A stretch of 26,048 nt of DNA, from positions 1-26,048 of the forward strand of contig CAJMLY010000027.1 of NCBI GenBank assembly GCA_905214425.1. Reading direction: 5' to 3'. A program made the translations under genes and the position numbers. The notes under the pieces are model-generated. The model did no database searches, had not been told where the DNA came from, and worked only from the letters and a program-made list of their open reading frames with translations. The stretch comes from an uncultured bacterium (GTDB lineage: Bacteria; Actinomycetota; Coriobacteriia; Coriobacteriales; Coriobacteriaceae). Positions 7,634 through 15,396 of this stretch are shown here, one piece after another; position 1 is the first letter of the stretch; each line of letters starts with the position of its first letter.

Positions 7634-8707
7634 ATGGCACTGCCTAAGGATTTCATCGACACCAACGACTTCACCAAAGAGCAGATTCTGGCTATCGAGG
7701 ATCTTGGCCTGGCAATGAAGAAGGCCATCAAGGTTGACGGTTATTATCCGCACCTGCTCCGCAACAAGAGCCTTGGCATGATCTTCCAGCAGGTCTCCAC
7801 CCGCACTCGTCTTTCCTTCGAGACCGCTATGACCGACCTCGGCGGCCATGCTCAGTTCTATGGCCCTGGCACCATCCAGCTCGGCGGTCACGAGTCCCTG
7901 GGCGACACCGCTCGCGTTATGGGCTCGCTGCTCGACATCATGATGGCTCGCGTTGACCGTCACAAGGACGTCGTCGGCCTCGCCGAGGGCTCCGCTGTGC
8001 CCGTCATCAACGGCATGTCCGAGTTCAACCATCCCACGCAGGAGATGGGCGACCTCATGACCATGCTCGAGAACCTCCCCGAGGGCAAGAAGATCGAGGA
8101 TTGCACCCTGGCCTTCATCGGCGACGCCACCCAGGTCTGCGTCTCCCTCATGTTCATCGCCTCCAAGGTCGGCATGAAGTTTGTCCAGTTTGGACCTAAG
8201 GGCCACCAGATTCCCGACGGCGGCCTGCACGTTGGCACCGTCGAGGAGCGCGCCGAGTTCGGCAAGCAGATGATGGCCATCGCCGAGGAGAACTGCAAGG
8301 TCTCCGGCGGCTCGGTTGTCATCTCCGACGACATCGAGTGCATCAAGGGCGCCGACTTCATCTACACCGACGTGTGGTATGGCCTGTACGACGAGGAGGT
8401 CTCGGGCGAGAACTACATGGACGTGTTCTATCCCAAGTATCAGGTCACCATGGACATGATGAACTTCGCCGGCCCGAACTCCAAGTTCATGCACTGCCTG
8501 CCGGCCACCCGCAATGAGGAGGTCGTCGACGAGGTCATGGACGATCCCGAGCGCTCCCTGTGCTGGGTTGAGGCCGAGAACCGCAAGCACTCCATCCGTG
8601 CTCTTCTTGCCGCCCTGGGCAAGCGCACTCCGCTCAACGACGAGGGTGTCGAGTACTCCGCCAAGGCTGAGCTCCACGCCGCTCTCGAGGCTCTCGAGCA
8701 GCTCTAA
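7634..8707 (+). CDS. ptcA: Putrescine carbamoyltransferase
   Basis: The 357-residue cytoplasmic enzyme catalyses reversible transfer of a carbamoyl group between phosphate and putrescine; in agmatine catabolism it splits carbamoylputrescine to putrescine and carbamoyl phosphate. Visible motifs are STRTR (55-59, carbamoyl phosphate binding), HPTQE (133-137), FIGDATQV and HCLPATR (287-293). Segments such as GYYPHLLRNKSLGMIFQQ, IQLGGHES, ADFIYTDVWYGLYDEE and VFYPKYQV follow the Enterococcus faecalis putrescine enzyme rather than ordinary ornithine carbamoyltransferase, and a C-terminal helix beyond residue 335 is also typical. The ATG at 7634 follows GGAAAGGAAATC and fits the family N-terminus. 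The next genes are the antiporter and agmatine deiminase, in the order of known agu operons. Confidence 0.93.
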   Translation: MALPKDFIDTNDFTKEQILAIEDLGLAMKKAIKVDGYYPHLLRNKSLGMIFQQVSTRTRLSFETAMTDLGGHAQFYGPGTIQLGGHESLGDTARVMGSLLDIMMARVDRHKDVVGLAEGSAVPVINGMSEFNHPTQEMGDLMTMLENLPEGKKIEDCTLAFIGDATQVCVSLMFIASKVGMKFVQFGPKGHQIPDGGLHVGTVEERAEFGKQMMAIAEENCKVSGGSVVISDDIECIKGADFIYTDVWYGLYDEEVSGENYMDVFYPKYQVTMDMMNFAGPNSKFMHCLPATRNEEVVDEVMDDPERSLCWVEAENRKHSIRALLAALGKRTPLNDEGVEYSAKAELHAALEALEQL

Positions 8708-8733
8708 GCCTCAAGGCTTCTAAAAGCACGTTT

Positions 8734-8809
8734 GCGGGCGGCGGATGCTCGTCTCCTGCCGCCCGCTCACCGAGGCCCAAGCAATTGCCTTAATACCTTA
8801 GGGCCTCGG
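8734..8809 (+). promoter_or_regulatory. Two tandem hairpins between ptcA and the antiporter gene
   Basis: GCGGGCGGC (8734-8742) pairs with GCCGCCCGC (8758-8766), and CGAGGCCC (8771-8778) pairs with GGGCCTCG (8801-8808). Neither is followed by a T-run, so they look like mRNA processing or stabilising structures, or a partial attenuator, rather than a simple terminator. Confidence 0.6.
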
Positions 8810-8840
8810 ATCTGTCCAAGACTGAGCGAAGGAGCTCATC

Positions 8841-10280
8841 ATGAGTGACGGAAAGAAAAAGCTTTCCTTCCTGACGGTCATTTCGACTATCATCTGCGTC
8901 GTCTTCGTTTGCGAGGCCGCCGCTCCTGCTGCTGCCATTGGCAACCAGCAGTTCTTCTGGTGGATCTTCCTGATCCTGACCTTCCTGCTCCCTTACGGCA
9001 TGGTTGTCGCCGAGCTCGGCACCACCTATGACGGCGAGGGCGGCATTTACGACTGGGTACGCGATGGCCTGGGCGACAAGTGGGGCGCCCGCATTTCGTA
9101 CTACTACTGGGTCAACTACCCGCTGTGGATCGCCTCGCTGGCTACCATGTTCCCCGACATCCTGGGCATGGTCTTTGGCGTCGAGTTCAACCTGATCGCC
9201 AAGATGGGTATCGAACTTGCCTTTGTGTGGATCGTCTACCTTATGGGGCGCTCCAAGGCGGCCGACTCCGAGTGGGTCCTTAACGGAGGCGCTATCATCA
9301 AGGTCGCCGTTGCCGTTATCGTCGGCGCTCTGGGCATTTGGTATGCCATGGAGAACGGTTTTGCGAACGACATGTCCGCTGCCACCTTCCTGCCCGAGCT
9401 CACCAACACCAACGCTCTCGGCTACCTGTCCATCATCATCTTTAACTTCATGGGCTTCGAGGTCATCTGCACCATGACCGATGACATGGCCGATCCCGCT
9501 CGCGATATTCCCAAGGCTATCATTGTCGGTGGCGTGGCTATTGCCGTCATCTACCTGTTCGCTGGCTTCGGCATCGGCGCCGCTGTGCCGGCCGACTCCA
9601 TCGACCCCGACTACGGCATGATCGTCGCAGTCCAGACCATGGTGGGCGACTCCATGATCTTCAAGGTCATCTGCATCGCCTTCCTGATTACCCTGTTCGC
9701 CAACATGGCTGCTTGGTCCTTCGGCGTCAACTCCGTCGCTCGCTATGCTGCTGAGCACGGCAACATGCCCAAGGTCTTCGCCTCGATGATCTCCGAGGAC
9801 GACATGCCCAACGGCGCCAACCTGGTCAACGCTGTCGTTGCCTCCCTGGTTCTCTGCCTGCAGCTCGTTCCCATCGACGCCATCTCCAACGGCGTCTTCT
9901 GGATGCTCTTCGGCACCTCCGTCGTCTTCCTGCTGCTCACCTACATCCCGATGTTCCCGGCATTCCTCAACCTTCGTAAGAACGACCCGAACCGTGAGCG
10001 CATCTTCACGTTCCCGTTTAAGGGCGCCATGATGAAGGTCATGCTGGCCATCCCCTGCATCGAGCTGGTTCTTGCCATCGTCGCGACGCTGGTACCGTTC
10101 TCCGCCGCCGAAATTGGCGACAAGGTCCCGATGATCGTCATCTTCATCGTGCTCGTGCTCATCGGCGAGGTCGTCCGTGTCGTCAGCGCCAAGGGCCGCA
10201 AGGAAGAGTACAAGGGTCTGACCCCTGAGCTCGCAGCCCAGCGTCTCGCTGAGGAGGCCGCCGAGGCCGAGGAGAACTAG
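8841..10280 (+). CDS. aguD: APC-family agmatine/putrescine antiporter
   Basis: The 479-residue integral membrane protein has about 12 hydrophobic segments and APC superfamily character. It starts with a short Lys-rich cytoplasmic tail, then CEAAAPAAAIGNQQFFWWIF and LLPYGMVVAELGTTYDGEGG, the helix 1-2 region of amino acid/polyamine antiporters. In known agmatine deiminase clusters the gene between the carbamoyltransferase and the deiminase encodes AguD, which takes up agmatine in exchange for putrescine; position and family both support that role here, while substrate is inferred. AAGGAG seven bases before the ATG sets the start. The C-terminal tail is cytoplasmic-looking and rich in Glu and Ala. 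A close paralogue is encoded at 12353-13780. Confidence 0.87.
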   Translation: MSDGKKKLSFLTVISTIICVVFVCEAAAPAAAIGNQQFFWWIFLILTFLLPYGMVVAELGTTYDGEGGIYDWVRDGLGDKWGARISYYYWVNYPLWIASLATMFPDILGMVFGVEFNLIAKMGIELAFVWIVYLMGRSKAADSEWVLNGGAIIKVAVAVIVGALGIWYAMENGFANDMSAATFLPELTNTNALGYLSIIIFNFMGFEVICTMTDDMADPARDIPKAIIVGGVAIAVIYLFAGFGIGAAVPADSIDPDYGMIVAVQTMVGDSMIFKVICIAFLITLFANMAAWSFGVNSVARYAAEHGNMPKVFASMISEDDMPNGANLVNAVVASLVLCLQLVPIDAISNGVFWMLFGTSVVFLLLTYIPMFPAFLNLRKNDPNRERIFTFPFKGAMMKVMLAIPCIELVLAIVATLVPFSAAEIGDKVPMIVIFIVLVLIGEVVRVVSAKGRKEEYKGLTPELAAQRLAEEAAEAEEN

Positions 10281-10647
10281 AGCACCCGGTTCTGGGGCTC
10301 CAACCCTCCTCGCGTACCAACGTGCGCTTCGTCGGGCTTGTCGCTCCCGACTCCGGGCACTCTGGCCTCTTCGGAGGCGTGCCCAAGCGACAGGTTTGCT
10401 AACCATTCCCTGGGGTGGGTGTGAGCTATTGCTCCGGTAACCACCGCCCACCCCAATCTCTCTTCCGTATCCTTCGTGCGTTTTGTCTCCGCGCACCGGG
10501 TTACGTCGTCGCTTGCCGGTGCGACTCCGTGAAAACCGGCGCTGGGCGCCCCGACCTTTGCCGGGGAACGGGCGCCTACCATCTCTTGGTTTTAGGCTGC
10601 GGGTAACCCGCCCGCGGCAAACGATCGTTCGATTTGGAGGAAATCTT
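10281..10647 (+). ncRNA. Hairpin-rich intergenic leader between aguD and aguA
   Basis: These 367 bases hold no gene but a dense series of stems: GTCGGG/CCCGAC (10331-10351); GGGCAC-GCCTC-TTCG-GAGGC-GTGCCC (10355-10384, with a stable UUCG loop); GGGGTGGG/CCCACCCC (10412-10454); GGCGCC/GGCGCC with an inner CCCCG/CGGGG (10543-10576); GCGGG-TAA-CCCGC just before the gene; and a possible long-range pair CGGGTTAC (10497-10504) with GTAACCCG (10603-10610). No known riboswitch consensus was recognised. The likely roles are differential stability or control of aguA within the operon. Confidence 0.5.
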
Positions 10648-11853
10648 ATGCGTACGATCACCGAGTCCGAGTCTACCCCCAGGGCCGACGGCTTCTTCAT
10701 GCCTGCTGAGTTCGCCCCGCAGGATCGCGTGTGGATGGGCTGGCCCCACCGCACCGACACCTGGGCCCACGGCGCCAAGCCTGCCCAGAAGCAGTATGCC
10801 GCCATCGCCCGCGCCATCTCCGAGTTCACCCCGGTCTATATGTGCGCCAACCAGGTCGACTACGCCAACTGCAAGGCCGTCTTCGAGAACGACGAGAACG
10901 TCACCGTCATCGAGATGACCACCGACGACGCCTGGTTCCGCGACACCGCCGCCACCTACGTCATCAACGGCAAGGGCGAGAAGCGCGCCAACCACTGGCA
11001 CTTCAACGCCTACGGCGGCCTCGTCGACGGCCTGTACTTCCCGTGGGACAAGGACGAGCAGATCGCCCTCAAGATGGCTGAGCTCTCCGGCTGCCGCCGC
11101 TATCGTCCCGACGACATGATCCTCGAGGGCGGCTCCATCACCGTCGACGGCGAGGGTACCCTTGTCGTGACCGACCAGTGCCTCCTGTCCCCCGGCCGCA
11201 CCTGCTCTGCGGTGCTCGAGGAGGAAGAGGATCCCGAGTCCATCTGGCCCAAGTACCACAAGAAGTTCGAGCCCTGGAGCGAGGAGCTTCGCGAGTACAT
11301 GAACGAGCACCTCAAGGATTACCTGGGTGTCGAGAAGGTCATCTGGGTCAAGGAGGGCATCGACCCCGAGGAGACCAACGGCCACATCGACGACGTCGCC
11401 ACGTTCATCGCCCCGGGCGTCATGGCCTGCATCTGGACCGACGACCCCGAGTACCCGTTCTACGAGCAGTGCCATGCCGCCTACGAGACCCTCTCCAACG
11501 CCGTCGACGCCAAGGGCCGCAAGCTGAAGGTCTACAAGCTCTGCATGCCCGTGAACCCGCTGTTCATGGACCAGGCCTCCTGCGACACCATCGACGCCGA
11601 CGAGAACGCCGAGCCGCGCGTTCCCGACGAGCCGCTGATCGCTTCCTACATGAACTACCTGGTCACCAACCACGGCGTCATCGTCCCGCAGTACGGCGAC
11701 GAGAACGACCAGCTGGCCGTCGACACGCTCCAGAAGATCTATGACGAGGTCTGGGGCGAGGGCGTCTACAAGTGCGTTGGCGTTCAGTCCGAGCAGGTCG
11801 TCTTCGGTGGCGGCAATATCCACTGCATTACGCAGCAGGAGCCGTCGGCTTAA
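10648..11853 (+). CDS. aguA: Agmatine deiminase 1, with internal insertion
   Basis: The 401-residue cytoplasmic enzyme belongs to the agmatine deiminase (PPAD) family, which hydrolyses agmatine to carbamoylputrescine and ammonia. Visible features are WMGWPHRTDTW, DDAWFRDTA (substrate-binding Asp), HFNAYGG, DMILEGGSI (Glu), NGHIDDVA (His and Asp of the catalytic site) and GGGNIHCITQQ with nucleophile C393. Compared with the second copy (21241-22362) it carries about 25 extra residues between CLL and YLG, including an acidic EEEED run and two Trp, and lacks the LLNxxRNP motif found there. The start follows TTTGGAGGAAATC. It is the third gene of the ptcA-aguD-aguA run and is followed by structured element C. 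Its catalytic residues look intact. Confidence 0.93.
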   Translation: MRTITESESTPRADGFFMPAEFAPQDRVWMGWPHRTDTWAHGAKPAQKQYAAIARAISEFTPVYMCANQVDYANCKAVFENDENVTVIEMTTDDAWFRDTAATYVINGKGEKRANHWHFNAYGGLVDGLYFPWDKDEQIALKMAELSGCRRYRPDDMILEGGSITVDGEGTLVVTDQCLLSPGRTCSAVLEEEEDPESIWPKYHKKFEPWSEELREYMNEHLKDYLGVEKVIWVKEGIDPEETNGHIDDVATFIAPGVMACIWTDDPEYPFYEQCHAAYETLSNAVDAKGRKLKVYKLCMPVNPLFMDQASCDTIDADENAEPRVPDEPLIASYMNYLVTNHGVIVPQYGDENDQLAVDTLQKIYDEVWGEGVYKCVGVQSEQVVFGGGNIHCITQQEPSA

Positions 11854-11862
11854 TCGTCTGGC

Positions 11863-11954
11863 TTCCTGAGGCACGGCACCTTCCCGTTCATTCGTCGCTT
11901 GCGTACCGAAGTACGCGGCGCTCCTCTTTCACGGGAATCTGCCGCACCTCAGAA
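11863..11954 (+). ncRNA. Structured 3'-UTR element, copy C (after agmatine deiminase 1)
   Basis: It starts about ten bases after the stop codon. The stem is closed by CTGAGG (11866-11871) with CCTCAG (11947-11952). CACCTT (11877-11882) faces AATCTG (11936-11941), flanked by paired GGCA/TGCC and TTCCCGT/ACGGGAA, leaving a two-by-two CC/TC mismatch. It is capped by GCGTAC/GTACGC (11901-11916). The inner parts CGTTCATTCGTCG and CTCCTCTT match copy A, but the two hexamers are in swapped order relative to copies A and B. It lacks the extra 12-bp hairpin; a separate terminator follows at 11957. Confidence 0.6.
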
Positions 11955-11956
11955 AC

Positions 11957-12004
11957 CCAGCCGGTCAAGCGAACAGGGCTACCTGATTGATCGGCTGGCT
12001 TTTC
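11957..12004 (+). terminator. Terminator-like hairpin after agmatine deiminase 1
   Basis: CCAGCCG (11957-11963) pairs with CGGCTGG (11992-11998), followed by CTTTTC. The loop is long (28 bases), so it is a weaker terminator than the one immediately downstream. Confidence 0.55.
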
Positions 12005-12007
12005 TTT

Positions 12008-12046
12008 GGGCACTCCGTTGCCTCCACATCGGAGTGCCCTTTTTCT
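12008..12046 (+). terminator. Rho-independent terminator of the ptcA-aguD-aguA operon
   Basis: GGGCACTCCG (12008-12017) pairs with CGGAGTGCCC (12030-12039) and is followed directly by TTTTTCTTT: a strong ten-bp terminator stem. Confidence 0.9.
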
Positions 12047-12049
12047 TTG

Positions 12050-12132
12050 ATTGAATACGCGTCTGATCTGGGATTTATTGCGGGTTAGGCCAATTGTTCG
12101 CTTGAATTTCCCAGGTCAGACGCGTATTCAAT
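12050..12132. repeat. 24-bp inverted repeat upstream of the second antiporter gene
   Basis: Positions 12050-12073 and 12109-12132 are inverted copies over 24 bases with a single mismatch (core TTGAATACGCGTCTGA). The 35-base spacer shows no obvious content. It lies between the operon terminator and the start region of the next permease; it may be an intergenic palindromic repeat or a large regulatory hairpin. The remaining bases to 12352 hold no supported gene; GGGGGAG precedes the start at 12353. Confidence 0.75.
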
Positions 12133-12352
12133 TGCTGATAGTTTCCGGTTGCGAGCGCGACCGTTTTGATCGGAGTATCTATGTACCAGCGTATCGTTAT
12201 CTACACGCGCCTGTTCCGCGAGCGTTGGTCCAACAATTGTATCCTCTCTTCTCTTTGGGATGGCACCTGCACCGGTGACGCGGCCTGCAACCCTACCTTG
12301 GGCTGCGCCTTCGGTACAGATGCCATCCTTTTTGCTGTAGGGGGAGCGTGCC

Positions 12353-13780
12353 ATGGTAGGTAAAAAGTTCTCCCTGTTCGAGGTCATCCTCTCGGTTATC
12401 TGCGTTGTCTTTACCATCGAGGCGGCTGCTCCGGCGTCTGCCATGGGTAACGTGCAGTTCTTCTGGTGGATCTTCCTCATCATTACGTTTTTGCTTCCCT
12501 ATGGCCTGGTGGTGGCCGAGCTCGGTACGGCGTTCGATTCCGAGGGCGGCCTGTACGATTGGGTTCGCCTGGGCTTGGGCGACCGTTGGGGCGCCCGTTG
12601 CTCCTGGTGCTACTGGGTCAATTTTCCACTGTGGGTGGCAAGTATCGCCTGTATGTTCCCCAGTGTCATCAATGCGGTATGGGGCATCGAGTTTTCGCTC
12701 GGGGTTCGAATTGCCATCGAGCTTGCCTTTGTGTGGGGAGTCACGGTCATGGCGATGCACCCGGTGGCCGAGGCCGATTGGGTCATGGACGGCGGTGCCG
12801 TCATCAAGGTGCTCATTACCGCCGTGGTGGGAATCGTCGGCATCTGGTTTGCCTGCAATAACGGCTTTGCCAACGATATGTCGTTTAAGACCTTCATTCC
12901 AGATTTGGGCGACACCAATTCGTTGACGTACCTATCGATCATCCTGTTCAACTTTATGGGCTTCGAAGTGGTCGCGACCTTTGCCAGTACGATGAAAAAC
13001 CCATCGCGCGATATCCCCAAGGCGGTTATCGCTGGTGGCGTTGCCATTGCGGCAATCTACATTATCTGCGGCATCGGCATTGGAGCCGCGGTTCCCACCG
13101 AGCAGCTTTCGCTCGATTCGGGCATTGTGGACGCGGTCGCCGCCATGTTGGGGCGCAGCCATCCGCTGACGATGGTCGTGGGCGTGGCCTTTTTGGTGAC
13201 GCTGTTCGCCAACATGATCTGCTGGAGCTTTGGCGTTAACAACGTGGCGAGCTATGCCGCGCGTCATGGCAATATGCCGCGTCCCTTTGCGCTGGTGTCC
13301 AAGAAGACCGGCATGCCCAATGGCTCGGCAATCATTAACGGTTGTTTTGCCAGCCTGGTACTACTGCTTCAGATTCCGCTGGGCGAGGGCTCCGACGTCT
13401 TTTGGGTTTTCTTCTCGATGAACGTCGTCTTTTTGCTTATGAGCTATATCCCGATGTTCCCAGCGTTTTGGCGCCTGCGCAAATATGACGATCGCCCGCG
13501 CGTGTTCCGCGCGCCCTTCGAGGGCAAGGTGCTTGCGGTGGCACTTGCGATTCCCGTGGTGGAGCTTGTGCTTTCGATTGTCGCTACGATTGTGCCGCTC
13601 AACGGCTCGCCCGCCGAAATGGCAAAGTTGCCCATTCTCATGGGTGTGGTGATCGCCGTGTTGCTGGGCGAGGTTTCGCGCCTCGTATCGCGCCGCGGCC
13701 GCAGCGTCGACAATCCCGGCGTTGGTGCAAGAAGGACAGGTTTCTTTGCACCAAAACGTTTCTTTGCACCAAAACAGTAG
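12353..13780 (+). CDS. APC-family amino acid/polyamine permease, aguD paralogue
   Basis: The 475-residue membrane protein has about 12 hydrophobic segments and closely resembles the antiporter at 8841: FTIEAAAPASAMGNVQFFWW, LLPYGLVVAELGTAFDSEGG and LYDWVRLGLGDRWGAR each have near-identical counterparts. It is therefore probably an agmatine, putrescine or related amine/amino acid exchanger arising by duplication or parallel acquisition; actual substrate unknown. The start follows GGGGGAGCGTGCC. The C-terminal tail is odd: an 18-bp tandem duplication gives FFAPKR-FFAPKQ at the very end. It has its own leader after the operon terminator, so it is probably transcribed separately. It converges with the small gene at 13816. 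Confidence 0.87.
   Translation: MVGKKFSLFEVILSVICVVFTIEAAAPASAMGNVQFFWWIFLIITFLLPYGLVVAELGTAFDSEGGLYDWVRLGLGDRWGARCSWCYWVNFPLWVASIACMFPSVINAVWGIEFSLGVRIAIELAFVWGVTVMAMHPVAEADWVMDGGAVIKVLITAVVGIVGIWFACNNGFANDMSFKTFIPDLGDTNSLTYLSIILFNFMGFEVVATFASTMKNPSRDIPKAVIAGGVAIAAIYIICGIGIGAAVPTEQLSLDSGIVDAVAAMLGRSHPLTMVVGVAFLVTLFANMICWSFGVNNVASYAARHGNMPRPFALVSKKTGMPNGSAIINGCFASLVLLLQIPLGEGSDVFWVFFSMNVVFLLMSYIPMFPAFWRLRKYDDRPRVFRAPFEGKVLAVALAIPVVELVLSIVATIVPLNGSPAEMAKLPILMGVVIAVLLGEVSRLVSRRGRSVDNPGVGARRTGFFAPKRFFAPKQ
13740..13775 (+). repeat. Perfect 18-bp tandem duplication in the permease C-terminus
   Basis: GTTTCTTTGCACCAAAAC occurs twice head to tail (13740-13757 and 13758-13775). It is in frame and adds six codons (FFAPKR) just before the stop, consistent with recent replication slippage. 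Confidence 0.9.
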
Positions 13781-13815
13781 CTCCGCGAGCTGCGCGGCGC
13801 TTGCCGCATCTTGGA

Positions 13816-14007
13816 TTACTGTTCGCGGTGCTCGGGATTGGAAGCGAGCTTAGGCGCAAAGTAGGGGACGTGGCCCAGGTAAGGGCAGCTGTCGTTGCGC
13901 TCATCAACGATGCAGGGAACGTCCTCGTAGGTCATGGTCGAACCGATCTTGGCGATGGCCTTGGCGGCGGGCGCGACAATAATCTTGAGCGGTGCAATCG
14001 GCGCCAT
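13816..14007 (-). CDS. Small conserved-looking protein of unknown function (63 aa)
   Basis: The 63-residue product starts MAPIAPLKIIVAPAAKAIAK and continues with YEDVPCIVDERNDSCPYLGH; it has two cysteines (C32, C41) and no membrane segment. No family was recognised. A very good ribosome binding site (GAAAGGAGATGCC) precedes the ATG, the composition is protein-like, and the gene stands between a permease (converging, 36 bases away) and a divergent LuxR regulator, so it is more credible than a chance ORF. A small cytoplasmic accessory protein is all that can be suggested. Confidence 0.65.
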   Translation of the reverse strand: MAPIAPLKIIVAPAAKAIAKIGSTMTYEDVPCIVDERNDSCPYLGHVPYFAPKLASNPEHREQ

Positions 14008-14096
14008 GGCATCTCCTTTCGATCTTGGTATTCGTTCGATGTCTTACCATAACTGTAATGCGGAATCAAGCTGGTTGTGTGCGGAATGAGAGTAGT

Positions 14097-15089
14097 ATGA
14101 GCTTCGCATTCTTTATCTACACGATTCTTGTCATGGGCGTTGGATTGGTGACGGCATCAACTGCACTCGTAATATGGCTCATGACTCGTCGACGCGATTG
14201 TTTGGTGGCGGCCGCGGGCTTCCTTCTCTATATCTTCGATATGTCGGTGATCTTCTTTGATGAGTACAACCGGCTCAAATATGACTATGTGGTGACGTTT
14301 AATGAGCCGCTTCAACATCCGTTACTGCGCTGCGCGCTGGGCGTGGCGATTCTTGCGTGCGTATGGCTTTGGGTAACGTTTCGCTTACACGATGAGGTGA
14401 CCGTTAAGCGCGTTGCCGCATATGTCGTACCGATCGCCGTGCTTCAGCTTGCTCTGGTGCCTCGTACTGGCTTTGCGGGCCAGGTTCAGCAATATCTTTT
14501 TTGGCTTACGCGCGATTTGGGAATGGCATTCTGCTTGGTATATGCTTACGCTCGCTATCGCAAGACGGAGAATAGGGCTGAGCGGCTCGATCTTGAGCGC
14601 TCTCGGATGTTCTTTTGCATAGCCTGCGTGCTTACCGTGATGGTGGTTATCGAAGATACCTATATGATCCTATTCTGCACGCCTGACGTTGACAACGTGA
14701 TGGTGAGCGCCTTTTTATGGTATCTGGGCGAGCGGAATATCTCAGAGAATTTATTGTTTGTGGCTGCAGCCGTTCAGCTATTTAAACAGTTCAGCCATAT
14801 CTTACGTGTGTTCTCGCGTCACCCTCGTGCCGATGAAGAGGTAGCGACAGAGCGCCGTGATGCACGGGAGGACCTTGTCTCGCGTGTTGTGATTTTCTCG
14901 GACGAGCATGGGCTTTCAAAGCGTGAACAGGAAGTGCTTACACTCGTATTGCGTGGACTCGATGTCCAAAATATTGCTAACGAACTTGTGATTAGTCCGG
15001 GTACCGTCAAGGCTCACCTGCATCGCATCTATGTAAAGAGCGAAGTCAAGGCGCGTGACGACTTGATTGAGACATTCTGGCGCTCGTAA
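14097..15089 (+). CDS. Second membrane-embedded LuxR-type regulator
   Basis: The 330-residue protein has the same build as the regulator at 6338-7303: about six or seven hydrophobic segments (residues 5-245) and a C-terminal LuxR helix-turn-helix (about 275-325: LSKREQEVLTLVLRGLDVQN, IANELVISPGTVKAHLHRIY). The start at 14097 follows GGAATGAGAG and places the first residue directly before a membrane segment; the in-frame extension to 13992 adds an unlikely leader. Codon use is less GC-biased than in the neighbouring enzymes. It lies between the second permease and the amidohydrolase, so either could be its target; AguR-type sensing of an amine is an inference from the family. Confidence 0.83.
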   Translation: MSFAFFIYTILVMGVGLVTASTALVIWLMTRRRDCLVAAAGFLLYIFDMSVIFFDEYNRLKYDYVVTFNEPLQHPLLRCALGVAILACVWLWVTFRLHDEVTVKRVAAYVVPIAVLQLALVPRTGFAGQVQQYLFWLTRDLGMAFCLVYAYARYRKTENRAERLDLERSRMFFCIACVLTVMVVIEDTYMILFCTPDVDNVMVSAFLWYLGERNISENLLFVAAAVQLFKQFSHILRVFSRHPRADEEVATERRDAREDLVSRVVIFSDEHGLSKREQEVLTLVLRGLDVQNIANELVISPGTVKAHLHRIYVKSEVKARDDLIETFWRS

Positions 15090-15396
15090 GGCTGGAGTGG
15101 TTCGGCTGACGGCGTATCGCAGACCACTTGGCGTAATGAAGCGACAATAAACTTTGACAATAAAATACCTGCTCAGACGTGTAAACCTTCTTAAGCCGTC
15201 CGTTCGCTCGTTTCCATCTTGGCAGCTTGTGCAGGAGGTGCGTCAATGGGTGTTGACACGGGGCGTAGGGCGCTGGACAGACGCCCGACCGCTCGTAGGC
15301 ACGTGTCATGTAGGGAGCGACAAATGCTCCCTCACCGATTGGGCGCGTCGTATCGTGGCGCTCATCCATTGTCCTGTAACGTCTGAGGAGGCTCAT
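15090..15396 (+). promoter_or_regulatory. Leader region of the amidohydrolase gene
   Basis: No gene is supported in these 307 bases. TTGACA occurs at 15154-15159 and 15253-15258 but no good -10 was found at the right distance for either. A seven-bp hairpin, AGGGAGC/GCTCCCT with loop GACAAAT, lies at 15312-15332. GAGGAGG just before 15397 fixes the next start. Confidence 0.35.

Noticed and set aside
10281..10647. Guanidine or polyamine riboswitch upstream of agmatine deiminase 1
   Set aside because: The conserved bases of the guanidine riboswitch classes I know were not found; only generic hairpins are visible.
8790..10829. Very long open frame (679 codons) on the minus strand opposite the antiporter gene
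   Set aside because: It mirrors the aguD codons and the GC-rich leader, its translation is His/Asp/Gly-rich without domains, and the plus-strand gene is unmistakable.
13801..14052. 83-codon plus-strand frame opposite the small minus-strand gene
   Set aside because: The minus-strand frame has the better ribosome binding site and more natural composition.
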